Shown piece after piece: positions 1-6,444 of a DNA stretch of 7,659 bases. Below the pieces are notes generated by a model. That model searched no databases. It was given only the letters and a program-made list of their open reading frames with translations, and was not told the origin of the DNA. This DNA comes from Desulfovibrio sp. Dsv1. GTDB lineage: Bacteria; Desulfobacterota; Desulfovibrionia; Desulfovibrionales; Desulfovibrionaceae. The stretch is taken from NCBI GenBank assembly GCA_000403945.1, contig APFI01000313.1:1-7659 (forward strand), in the 5' to 3' direction. Position numbers and translations under genes: made by a program. How positions within the stretch are numbered: position 1 is the first letter of the stretch; each line of letters opens with the position of its first letter.

Positions 1-14
1 TGAACTACTACAAA

Positions 15-923
15 TTATTTAAGGCCAACCCGTTTCCTGCTGACATCCCTGCGCGGCGGCTCACCAAACATTCGTTTGTACTCGCGGATAAACTGCGTTG
101 AGCTTTCATAGTCGACGGCATAGGCGGCGTTGGCGACATCATACTCGCTGGTCAGCATAAGGCGTTGCGCTTCATACAGGCGTAGCGTCTTTTGAAACTG
201 GAGTGGGCTGAGCGTCGTCATCTGTTTGAAGTTGCGGAAGAAGCTGGAAGAACTCATGCCGACCCTTTGCGCCAGTTCTTCCACCTGAAGCAGGGCCTTG
301 TAATTTTCCCGCAGCCAGGTGACGGCTCGTGCCACCTGATTGCTGGCCGTGCCGAGGGAACAGATGGTTCGCAGCCATGTACCTTGCGGCCCCAGCAGCA
401 GTCGATAGTGGATTTCCCGGATCAGCATGGGGGCCATAATCGGAATTTCTTCCGGTTCGTCGAGCAGCTCCGTCAACCGAAGAAAAGCGGCCATGACTTT
501 GGCGTCGGCTTCCATGACGGCGACACTCTTTCCCGTTCCCTGTTCTGTACGGGCTGGAGGTGGTATTTCCGCCGCAAGCTGTGCCACGAGACTCCTGTCC
601 AAATCAAGAGAAAGTGCCAAAAATGGCTCTTCGTCAGATGCAACAGTGATATAGCTTTTGCTCGGCATATCCACGCCCGCCACAAAGCAGTGGTATTCCC
701 CGTAGGAGTACTCGTCCTTCCCCACGATAGTGCGCTTGAAGCCCTGAACCGTCAGCCCGATGAACGGCCTGTAGAAGACGCGCAACTCGTTTGCCTGTAC
801 CCTCCTAACAAGATGGAATTCTGAAATGGCCGTAGGATGACTTCCCGGCTCAGACGCGCGTCCCAGAATCTTTTCTTTCAACTGCCCGTTTATCCGTTCG
901 AGTTCGGCGCGTTGTTCCTGCAT
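15..923 (-). CDS. AraC-family transcriptional regulator (AraC_N plus two HTH motifs)
   Basis: A 302-residue cytoplasmic DNA-binding regulator. Residues about 30-190 resemble the AraC-type N-terminal effector or dimerisation domain (AraC_N family, as in YqhC-like regulators). The C-terminal third is a classic AraC double helix-turn-helix: HTH1 about 211-231 (VEELAQRVGMSSSSFFRNFK) and HTH2 about 259-282, ending in the family signature FIREYKRMFGEPP. It begins with a charged, probably helical segment (residues 1-20). The ATG at 921-923 is preceded on the minus strand by GAGGGA (931-936) with seven-base spacing. The gene is complete and of normal family length. It is divergent from the operon at 1140, sharing a 216-base gap, so it most likely controls that operon and perhaps itself. 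The effector is unknown; relatives respond to aldehydes or other reactive compounds, but that is only an analogy. Confidence 0.93.
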   Translation of the reverse strand: MQEQRAELERINGQLKEKILGRASEPGSHPTAISEFHLVRRVQANELRVFYRPFIGLTVQGFKRTIVGKDEYSYGEYHCFVAGVDMPSKSYITVASDEEPFLALSLDLDRSLVAQLAAEIPPPARTEQGTGKSVAVMEADAKVMAAFLRLTELLDEPEEIPIMAPMLIREIHYRLLLGPQGTWLRTICSLGTASNQVARAVTWLRENYKALLQVEELAQRVGMSSSSFFRNFKQMTTLSPLQFQKTLRLYEAQRLMLTSEYDVANAAYAVDYESSTQFIREYKRMFGEPPRRDVSRKRVGLK

Positions 924-1139
924 GACTGTTTCCCTCGCTGTTCCAGCATATCTTCATTCGCATTTCCTGTACCACATCTTCCCCGTACCTGCCTAGCCGT
1001 CTGGGAGAATCAGGCAGTTTTTCAGGGGGATTGTGTCTTTGTTTGTTCCTTTGCGGACCCTATTATCCGAATCACAGAAAAGCTCGTACCCATTGGCATG
1101 AGGAATAGAAAAACTGATAACGCATAAGGAGCGTGTACC
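924..1139. promoter_or_regulatory. Divergent intergenic control region between the regulator and the operon
   Basis: This 216-base gap separates two divergent genes and must hold both promoters and probably the regulator's binding sites. For the plus-strand operon a fair -10 box TATTAT lies at 1061-1066, with a weak -35 (TTGTTT, 1039-1044) at 16-base spacing; a poor -35 fits an activator-dependent promoter. A good Shine-Dalgarno TAAGGAG at 1125-1131 precedes the ATG at 1140. CTGCCT (989-994) and AGGCAG pair as a 6-bp stem with a large loop followed by five Ts, which could be a weak terminator or attenuator on the plus strand. I see no convincing minus-strand promoter and no clear direct repeat for AraC half-sites. 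Confidence 0.45.
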
Positions 1140-1634
1140 ATGAAGAAGACAACGGCATTGCTGGCGGCCCTGTTGCTGGCCTCGGCGGGAATGACCACGG
1201 TTCAGGCCCATGCGGCCGAAACGGGCAAGGAAGAACAGGTAATCACCAAAGTCGGAACTCGTCCGTCCGCTGTGGGCTCCCACACGACATTTACCGGGAA
1301 CGTGCGGCATGACCCGCTGTTCAGCCCCAACGAAGCCGCGCCGTACTCCGTTTCCTACGTCACCTTCGAGCCGGGATCCCGCTCCTTTTGGCATACCCAC
1401 CCCGCAGGGCAGCGCCTTGTAGTCGTATCCGGCTCCGGTCTGACCGGCACATGGGACGGCAGGGTGGAAGAAATCAAGGCTGGCGATGTGGTGTGGTGCC
1501 CGCCGGACATCAAGCACTGGCATGGGGCTTCTCCCACGACAGCCATGACGCATATGGCGCTTACGGGCATGAAGGACGGCAAGAACGTCACCTGGATGGA
1601 AGAAGTCAGCGACCAGCAGTACAACGCGAAATAA
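1140..1634 (+). CDS. Exported cupin-domain protein
   Basis: A 164-residue protein. Residues 1 to about 25 form a Sec signal peptide (MKK start, Ala/Leu-rich core, AHAA near the cut). The rest is one cupin barrel. Cupin motif 1 includes H85-T-H87 and Q91 (WHTHPAGQ), and motif 2 includes GDVVW (115-119) and HWH at 126-128. His85, His87, Gln91 and His126 are the likely ligands of a divalent metal such as Mn, Fe or Zn. The sequence resembles the small cupins that include the Mn-dependent hydroxynitrile lyase of Granulicella, but most members of that group have no known reaction. It is about half identical to the cupin at 2431, so the pair are local paralogues; only this copy is exported. It is the first gene of the operon and has a strong ribosome binding site. 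Substrate unknown. Confidence 0.9.
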   Translation: MKKTTALLAALLLASAGMTTVQAHAAETGKEEQVITKVGTRPSAVGSHTTFTGNVRHDPLFSPNEAAPYSVSYVTFEPGSRSFWHTHPAGQRLVVVSGSGLTGTWDGRVEEIKAGDVVWCPPDIKHWHGASPTTAMTHMALTGMKDGKNVTWMEEVSDQQYNAK

Positions 1635-1645
1635 CGAAATTTTTC

Positions 1646-1676
1646 CGGCGAACCCGCCGAAAAGACGGGTTCGCCG
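1646..1676 (+). other. Intercistronic hairpin, 11-bp perfect stem
   Basis: CGGCGAACCCG at 1646-1656 is exactly complementary to CGGGTTCGCCG at 1666-1676, with a nine-base loop. It starts 11 bases after the cupin stop codon and lies just before the Shine-Dalgarno of the CMD-like gene. No T-run follows on either strand, so it is not an ordinary intrinsic terminator. It could protect the 3' end of the first cistron's mRNA, making that gene more abundant than the rest, or act as a partial attenuator. Confidence 0.6.
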
Positions 1677-1691
1677 CACAGGAGCGTCAGC

Positions 1692-2420
1692 ATGAGGACA
1701 GTACGGAACATCTTTTCTCTTATGTGTGCGGCCATCGTTCTTTTGGCGGCGGATTCGGAGGGCAGGGCTGTGGAGAGCACACTGAATCCCAAACAACAAA
1801 GCATTGTCGCCATCTCGTCCTTCACGGCCAACGGCGATCTGGAAAAGCTGAAAAGCGCGCTGAACGAAGGTTTGGACGCGGGACTGACGGTCAACGAAAT
1901 CAAGGAAGTGCTGGTGCAGCTCTACGCCTATGCGGGCTTCCCCCGCAGTCTTAATGGCATCAATACGTTCATGGCCGTCATGGACGAACGCAAGGCCAAA
2001 GGCATTTCCGATATGGAAGGCCGTGAGGCCAGCCCCATGCCCGCAAACTGGAACCGTGACGAATACGGCGCTCAGGTGCGGGCGAGGCTCGGCGGCAGGG
2101 ACACCATCCCCGCGCCCAGCGGCTACCAGCTTTTCGCGCCTGTCATCGACACTTTTTTGAAGGAACATCTTTTTGCGGACATTTTTGCCCGTGACAATCT
2201 GGATCAGCAGAGTCGGGAGCTGGCGACCATTTCCACGCTGGCCAGCATCCCCGGTCTTGGCGGACAGCTTCAGTGTCATATGAACGCGGCCATGAACACG
2301 GGATTGAACGAAGCGCAGATGAAGGACTTCATCTCTGTTTTGGCCGGGCGCGTGGGTACAAATGAAGCGCATGCCGCCAATGCGGTGTTGACCAGAGTTC
2401 TCGCCAACCGGACGAAATAA
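1692..2420 (+). CDS. Exported carboxymuconolactone decarboxylase-family protein with two CMD domains
   Basis: A 242-residue protein with a probable Sec signal peptide (residues 1 to about 26, hydrophobic core FSLMCAAIVLLAA). Two CMD/AhpD-like helical domains follow: about 33-100 (LTVNEIKEVLVQLYAYAGFP) and about 155-235 (RELATIST, QLQCHMNAAMNTGLNEAQ). Neither carries the CxxC pair of AhpD peroxidases, so thiol peroxidase activity is unlikely; His196 lies in the CMD-type position. Family members range from decarboxylation of gamma-carboxymuconolactone to unknown roles, and no aromatic catabolic genes accompany it here, so the name describes the fold only. The ATG at 1692 is preceded by AGGAG (1680-1684) at seven-base spacing. 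It stands between two paralogous cupins, a common neighbourhood for this family, which suggests a shared small-molecule substrate. Export of the CMD protein is noteworthy because classical CMD is cytoplasmic. Confidence 0.88.
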   Translation: MRTVRNIFSLMCAAIVLLAADSEGRAVESTLNPKQQSIVAISSFTANGDLEKLKSALNEGLDAGLTVNEIKEVLVQLYAYAGFPRSLNGINTFMAVMDERKAKGISDMEGREASPMPANWNRDEYGAQVRARLGGRDTIPAPSGYQLFAPVIDTFLKEHLFADIFARDNLDQQSRELATISTLASIPGLGGQLQCHMNAAMNTGLNEAQMKDFISVLAGRVGTNEAHAANAVLTRVLANRTK

Positions 2421-2430
2421 GGGGAAGCGT

Positions 2431-2841
2431 ATGCGCACGCACATTCTCATCCAACGGGGAGAACAGCCTTCCGCTCCCGGCCCTGCGGAATGTTTTACCG
2501 GAACCGTGCGTATCGAGCACCTGTTTTCCGCCCATGTTCCCGCCCGTACATCCGGTTCTTCCGTGGAATTCAAGCCGGGGGCAAGAACCGCATGGCACAG
2601 TCATCCGCTGGGGCAGACGCTGCTTATCACCTCCGGCAGAGGTCTGGTGCAGGAATGGAACGGACCGGTGCAGGAAGTCCGCCCCGGCGATGTGGTCTGG
2701 TTTCCGCCCGATGTCAAACACTGGCATGGGGCCGCCAGCAACAGCCCCATGACGCATATTTCCATCTGTGAAGCGTTGGACGGAAAAAACGCCTGCTGGA
2801 TGGAAAAGGTCAGTGACGAACAATATCAACAACGAACTTAA
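2431..2841 (+). CDS. Small cupin-domain protein without signal peptide
   Basis: A 136-residue single-domain cupin, predicted to be cytoplasmic. Motif 1 is AWHSHPLGQ with His56, His58 and Gln62; motif 2 is PGDVVWFPP followed by HWHG with His97 and His99. These residues form the usual four-ligand metal site, and the pattern matches the small cupins related to Granulicella hydroxynitrile lyase. It is a paralogue of the exported cupin at 1140, sharing the start of the barrel (TGxVR), both metal motifs and the tail (DGKN, WME, VSD, QY). The ATG follows the previous stop by 10 bases with GGGGAAG at 2421-2427, so the genes are probably translationally linked. The pair may be an exported and an internal version of the same activity; the reaction is unknown. 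Confidence 0.9.
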   Translation: MRTHILIQRGEQPSAPGPAECFTGTVRIEHLFSAHVPARTSGSSVEFKPGARTAWHSHPLGQTLLITSGRGLVQEWNGPVQEVRPGDVVWFPPDVKHWHGAASNSPMTHISICEALDGKNACWMEKVSDEQYQQRT

Positions 2842-2860
2842 ATTGCCGGGAGGCAATGCC

Positions 2861-3896
2861 ATGAAAATGACGCTTGTGGAAAACATGAAAAAAACGACCG
2901 TTGCGGCGGTTCTGGGAACGGCCCTGTTCGTCGGAGCCGCTATCGCCGATGCGGCGGATATGTCGCGCGGAGCGAACAACTTCTATACCAGCGAGAAGGT
3001 AAACGTGGAAACAGTAAAGTCCAACAATATGTATGGAATGGAGATTGTGGGAACCCTGTTCACCCCCAAGCGGATGGACAATGGCAAAAAATATCCCGCT
3101 CTTGTCGTGGGGCATCCTTTTGCGGCGGTCAGACAGCAGGCTGCCAACCTGTACGCGACCAAAATGGCGGAAGCCGGTTTTGTCGCCCTGTCTTTCGATC
3201 AGATGTTCTGGGGAGAAAGCGGCGGCAGCCCGCGCGGGGCCGTGCTGCCGGATCTCTATGTGGAAAGCTTCAGCGCGGGCGTGGACTATCCGGGAACACG
3301 TCCCTTTATCGACCGGGAAAAAATCGGCGTTATCGGCATTTGCGGCAGCGGCGGATTTGCTGTCGCCGCGACCAAGATTGACCCGCGCATCAAGGCGCTG
3401 GCCACGGTCAGCATGTACGACATGGGCGAGTATTTCCGTACCGGTCTGAACCGCACACGCACGGTGGAAACCCGGAATAAGGACCTCAGGACGGCGGCGG
3501 AACAGCGTTACACGACCTTTGAAAACGGAGCACCTGTCTACGGTCCCGGGCAGAACGACGCGGTATTTCCCGAAGCGGCGGAATCCAACGATTTTTACCA
3601 GACGGAAAGGGGCAAGGTGGCTTCCAATGACCGCAGAACCACACCCGCCAGCTACGCGAAGTTCATGAACTTCTATCCGTTCAACGATATGGACTCCATT
3701 TCGCCCCGTCCCCTCCTGTTTGTGGTGGGAGAGGTGGCTCCTTCCCGCTGCTATACCGACGGCCTATGCGATGGCTGCCGAACCCAAGGAACTTGTGGTT
3801 ATTGAAGGAGCCAACCGCATCGACCTGTATGACCGCACGGAGATGATCCCCTGGAACAGGCTGACATCCTTCTTTGAGCAGCATCTCAACAAATAA
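2861..3896 (+). pseudogene. Exported alpha/beta hydrolase, disrupted by a +1 frameshift near its 3' end
   Basis: The start ATG 2861 follows GGGAGG (2848-2853). Residues 9 to about 32 form a Sec signal peptide (KKTTVAAVLGTALFVGAAIA, then ADAAD). The body is an alpha/beta hydrolase of the dienelactone-hydrolase-like superfamily: VVGHPF (82-87), SFDQMFWGES (111-120) and the nucleophile elbow GICGSGGF (159-166). Cys161 and Ser163 are both candidate nucleophiles. The open frame breaks at 3761 and would end at 3805. Removing one G at 3761-3762 restores a natural C-terminus (RCYTDAYAMAAEPKELVVIE and on) ending in TAA at 3894-3896. In the restored tail the place where relatives usually have GAxHVDLYD reads GANRIDLYD, so the expected catalytic His is Arg (CAC to CGC would do it), and the usual AHSR reads APSR. 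With the frameshift this suggests a non-functional gene. The family comparison is from memory. Confidence 0.82.
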
Positions 3897-3918
3897 GCCT
3901 GTCTCGAAGCAGAAAACC

Positions 3919-3948
3919 GGGTGGCGAATGTTGTCAGATCCGCCACCC
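3919..3948 (+). other. Intercistronic hairpin, 8-bp perfect stem
   Basis: GGGTGGCG at 3919-3926 pairs exactly with CGCCACCC at 3941-3948 across a 14-base loop. It lies between the hydrolase stop (3896) and the flavodoxin start (3966), just ahead of the flavodoxin ribosome binding site. No T-run follows, so termination is not supported. It may be an mRNA processing or stability element. Confidence 0.45.
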
Positions 3949-3965
3949 ATAATCTGGAGAATCCC

Positions 3966-4577
3966 ATGTCTGAATCCTATTCCCGCCGCGCTTTTCTGAA
4001 AAGAAGCGCTCTCACGCTGGGCATGGCCGCCATAGGCCACATCGCAGGGCTGAGTGAGAAGGCCCTTGCCTCCCCGCAGACAGGAAACAGCCCGGAGCGA
4101 ACCATGCTGATTGCATACTTTTCCCATACCGGCAACACGGCCCTTGTGGCGGAACAGATACAATCCCTCACACGCGGCGATACGTACAGAATCAGAACTG
4201 TGGAAGTCTATCCCGCAGAGCACGATCCGTGTTCCGAACTGGCCGGAAGGCAACTGCGGGCCGATTACAGGCCGGAACTGGCCTCCCGCGTGAATAATAT
4301 GGAGTCATATGCCATCGTATTCCTCGGATATCCCATCTGGTGGCACACCATGCCTATGGCCTGCTGGACCTTCCTTGAGTCTTACGACTTCACCGGAAAG
4401 AGCATTGTTCCTTTCTGTACGCACGGCGGTGACGGTTTTGCCAACAGTCCGGCCGACATCAGGATGCTGTGCCCGCAAGCTACGATTCTGGAAGGCTGCC
4501 ACACCCGGAACGCCCATGCCGGAAGGATGCCGCGCGATGTTGCGGACTGGCTGCGGCGCATCGGCATGACGGCCTGA
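3966..4577 (+). CDS. Tat-exported flavodoxin
   Basis: A 203-residue flavodoxin carried by a twin-arginine signal. Residues 6-12 (SRRAFLK) match the Tat consensus exactly. A hydrophobic stretch (about 14-29) and an ALA cut site at about residue 35 follow. The FMN phosphate loop is SHTGNT (53-58) in the context MLIAYFSHTGNT. GYPIWWHTMP (121-130) and FLESYDFTGKSIVPF are typical of the flavodoxin_4 group. The start at 3966 is preferred to an in-frame ATG at 3921 because GGAGA (3956-3960) sits five bases before it and because it places the twin arginines correctly. Tat export implies that it folds and binds FMN before leaving the cytoplasm, so it is a periplasmic or membrane-anchored electron carrier or reductase. 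The DUF4405 gene directly downstream is a plausible electron donor. The gene is intact, unlike its neighbours on both sides. Confidence 0.93.
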   Translation: MSESYSRRAFLKRSALTLGMAAIGHIAGLSEKALASPQTGNSPERTMLIAYFSHTGNTALVAEQIQSLTRGDTYRIRTVEVYPAEHDPCSELAGRQLRADYRPELASRVNNMESYAIVFLGYPIWWHTMPMACWTFLESYDFTGKSIVPFCTHGGDGFANSPADIRMLCPQATILEGCHTRNAHAGRMPRDVADWLRRIGMTA

Positions 4578-4599
4578 ACGCCAGGGGAAGATGACGACC

Positions 4600-5693
4600 A
4601 TGCGCACGAATCAAACTTTCGTTTGTCGCTGGATAGCGCCATCCTGCTGTTTTTTCTGCTTCTCATGGCGGATCGTTACACCGGCAATCCTGTTCACGAG
4701 ATTGCCGGGACGCTGCTCTTTCTTCTGTTTGTTGCCCATGCCGCTGTCAACGGCAAATGGTATGCGACTGTCATACGCGGTTCGTATCCGCCTGCCCGCA
4801 CGCTCCGGCTTGCGGCCAATGGCCTACTTCTGGCGATGTTCATGGGCACGGTGGGCAGCGGCATGGCAATCTCCAAAACCGTTTTTCCCTTCGCGAGTTT
4901 TGCTGACGTTTTTTCCATGCGGACCCTGCACATGTGCCTTGCCCATTGGACGTTTCTCCTTGCGGGCGTTCATCTTGGGCTGTACTGGCAGAGAATCCTA
5001 AATGGAATACGGATGCATTTCCCCCTGTGTGTGGAGAAGATCAAAAGCGGATTCCTGCCGACCGCACTCGCCAGTCTGGCGGCGCTCTATGGCATCCATG
5101 CTTTTTCCATTCGGGACACGGGCTATGTTCTGACCATGCAGAGCGCCTATTCCGTATGGATTAACGGTGATATGCGCTTCCGGCTTCTGTTTGATTACGG
5201 TTCCATGCTCTGTCTGTTTGCCGTTCCCGCCCACATTGCCGTCCGGACAGTCAATAACCGCAAGGAAAGAGAGTCTTCCATGTTTGGGAACAGAGGATAT
5301 TCACTGAAATACGTCATGGCGACGCTTGCCGCTGTGGCGGTGATCGTTCTTTTCACCATACAGGCTCGTGCCGAAGGCGAGAAGGAGAAAAGCATCATGG
5401 CCAATATCACCGTAACTGTGGGGAACGCATCGTTCCCCGGTGTTCTCTACGACAATGCCGCCGCGAAGGAGCTGATTTCCCGTCTCCCCGCACACTTTTC
5501 CCTTTCGCGGGGTAGCCACGATTACTGCGGCAACATGAGAACACCTCTCCCCATGATGAAAAGGATGTGCAACGCGGTTACCGCAACGGTGACATCGCAT
5601 GGTGGCTTCCCGGCAACGACTTCGTCATCTTCACGGAGCGGGAGGAAAATTCCGGCGAAGTGGAAGGCTGCGTCATCTTGGGGCGGCTTTTGA
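4600..5693 (+). CDS. DUF4405-type haem-binding membrane protein, frameshifted near the start and read in frame into a cyclophilin-like domain
   Basis: An integral membrane protein with about six hydrophobic segments (roughly residues 10-25, 34-50, 70-95, 108-128, 143-165 and 195-220, counted from ATG 4600). His33 (NPVHE), His47 (FVAHAAVNGKWY), His111, His116 and His125 (LHMCLAHWTFLLAGVHLG) are the kind of membrane His pairs that bind b haem in DUF4405 and related cytochromes. The Shine-Dalgarno AGGGGA (4583-4588) points to ATG 4600, but that frame closes later. The membrane frame has no ATG upstream and offers only TTG at 4623 with no ribosome binding site. Adding one A in the run at 4613-4615 gives MRTNQNFRLSLDSA, a natural start, so a one-base loss is likely. 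The frame runs without a stop into the cyclophilin-like part at 5280 and ends at 5693 after a second shift. Likely role: passing electrons from quinol to the exported flavodoxin (inference). Confidence 0.7.
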
Positions 5694-5803
5694 GCGGAGT
5701 TGAGGAAATTCGGGATATGGGCCGTTCCATCACAGTGCCGGTGACGGAAAAGGTAAATCCACACCGTTGGGAAACCTTGAATGAGACTGCCGCGTTCAGG
5801 TAG
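5280..5803 (+). pseudogene. Cyclophilin-like fold protein or domain with signal anchor, frameshifted
   Basis: ATG 5280 opens a second possible start, with a purine-rich AAGGAAAGAGAG just upstream. It would give a protein with its own signal or anchor segment (KYVMATLAAVAVIVLFTIQARA). The segment after ITVTVGNASFPGVLYDNAAA matches the start of the cyclophilin-like fold (Cyclophil_like family): a beta-rich small domain that is not shown to be a prolyl isomerase. The frame is lost at 5549-5553; adding one base there (a C or a T in the C-run) joins it to DEKDVQRGYRNGDIAWWLPG and NDFVIFTEREENSG, which ends at TAG 5801-5803. GDIAWW and FVIF parallel GDIAYW and FVIF of the next gene. The same frame is open upstream into the DUF4405 part, so the two may be one fused protein or two coupled genes. 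As sequenced, the C-terminal half is not translated in frame. Confidence 0.7.
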
Positions 5804-5818
5804 CAGGGATAAGCGAAG

Positions 5819-6280
5819 ATGAACATAATGCATGCGCGACGAATTTTTTTGGCACTGCTTTGTGTTGTAACGATGTTGGGATGCAACAGCGCATGGGCGC
5901 GGGAGGATAACGAGATGGCTCAAGGCATACTGGTAAAAATCACGGTGGGAAATCAGGTCTTGCGGGCGACGTTTCTGGATAATGCGACAAGCAGAGCGCT
6001 TGTGGCCCGTTTTCCGCTGACCGTCTCCATGATGGATCTCTATGGCCGGGAAATGTGCTACCGCTTCCCCGAAGCTCTCCCCGCCGATGAGGCTCGGCGC
6101 AGCGGTTATGACGTGGGCGACATCGCCTACTGGACGCCTCGGCACAGCTTTGTGATTTTCTACGAACAAAACGGGGAAATCATCGGCAACCTGCAAAAGA
6201 TAGGGCGCATCTATGCCGGCGTGGACCTGTTCGCCCGTACCGGCGATACGGACGTGACCTTTGAACTGCTGAACGAGTAA
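5819..6280 (+). CDS. Exported cyclophilin-like fold protein
   Basis: A 153-residue protein. Residues 1 to about 27 are a signal peptide (RRIFLALLCVVTMLG, then AWA-R as a signal peptidase I site). MLGC at 19-22 is a poor lipobox, so a lipoprotein is possible but less likely. The mature part is a single cyclophilin-like domain: KITVGNQVLRATFLDNATSR (40-59), FPLTVSM (65-71), GDIAYW (100-105), FVIFYEQNGEIIGNLQKIG (111-129). It is a paralogue of the broken domain at 5280-5803. AGGGA (5805-5809) precedes the start codon by nine bases, and the gene begins 15 bases after the previous stop. Such domains often accompany or are fused to exported flavodoxins, which matches the gene three steps upstream. 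They may act as accessory or substrate-binding partners, but no activity is known. This is the last gene of the operon and is intact. Confidence 0.85.
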   Translation: MNIMHARRIFLALLCVVTMLGCNSAWAREDNEMAQGILVKITVGNQVLRATFLDNATSRALVARFPLTVSMMDLYGREMCYRFPEALPADEARRSGYDVGDIAYWTPRHSFVIFYEQNGEIIGNLQKIGRIYAGVDLFARTGDTDVTFELLNE

Positions 6281-6305
6281 CAACGCGCAAAGAATAATCT
6301 TTTGG

Positions 6306-6340
6306 CAAGGGCGGGCGCTTCCCCCCCGCCATTGTTTTCT
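6306..6340 (+). terminator. Probable intrinsic terminator of the operon
   Basis: GGCGGG (6310-6315) pairs with CCCGCC (6325-6330), and the stem extends past a G-A mismatch by CAA (6306-6308) with TTG (6332-6334). TTTTCT (6335-6340) follows immediately. It lies 26 bases after the last stop codon. The stem is short but GC-rich, and its position is right for the end of the operon. Confidence 0.6.
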
Positions 6341-6368
6341 ATAAAACTACTTTGGAGAGTTACAGCGA

Positions 6369-6408
6369 TTGACATCCTCCCCCACCTAACGTCGGGGGAG
6401 GATGTCAA
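6369..6408. repeat. Perfect 40-base palindrome, resembling an IS200/IS605 right-end hairpin
   Basis: TTGACATCCTCCCCC (6369-6383) is the exact reverse complement of GGGGGAGGATGTCAA (6394-6408), around a ten-base loop ACCTAACGTC. Ends of the form GGGG-AGG-(AT)GTCAA are typical of the right end of IS200/IS605-type elements, where TCAA is the cleavage site. A TTAC lies at 6360-6363 just left of it. No tnpA or tnpB is present, so it would be an orphan end or a hairpin-only element. It lies in the 177-base gap between the operon and the transposase, and no T-run follows directly, so termination is a weaker explanation. Confidence 0.6.
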
Positions 6409-6444
6409 ATACATGGTTTTTGTAGGTGGATTATAAGGACTTAT

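Noticed and set aside
192..824. A 210-codon plus-strand open frame opposite the AraC regulator
   Set aside because: Antisense to a clear AraC protein, no ribosome binding site and no recognisable domain.
969..979. TGTACCACATC here is repeated at 7646-7656 near the window end
   Set aside because: An 11-base exact repeat is expected several times by chance in a window of this size, and the flanking bases do not extend it clearly.
993..2573. A 526-codon open frame on the minus strand opposite the cupin and CMD genes
   Set aside because: It lies antisense to three well-recognised genes and covers the divergent promoter. Its composition (rich in Arg, Gly and His) is typical of a GC-rich shadow frame, and no domain is recognisable.
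3921..3965. Upstream in-frame ATG for the flavodoxin
   Set aside because: It lies within the hairpin, lacks a ribosome binding site, and would bury the Tat motif 15 residues further in; the ATG at 3966 is better on all counts.
5819..5884. Lipobox MLGC in the last operon gene
   Set aside because: The -3 and -2 residues do not fit the usual lipobox well, and a good signal peptidase I site (AWA-R) follows; the lipoprotein call is not made.
6369..6374. TTGACA at both ends of the palindrome as -35 boxes
   Set aside because: No TATAAT-like hexamer lies 16-18 bases downstream on either strand.
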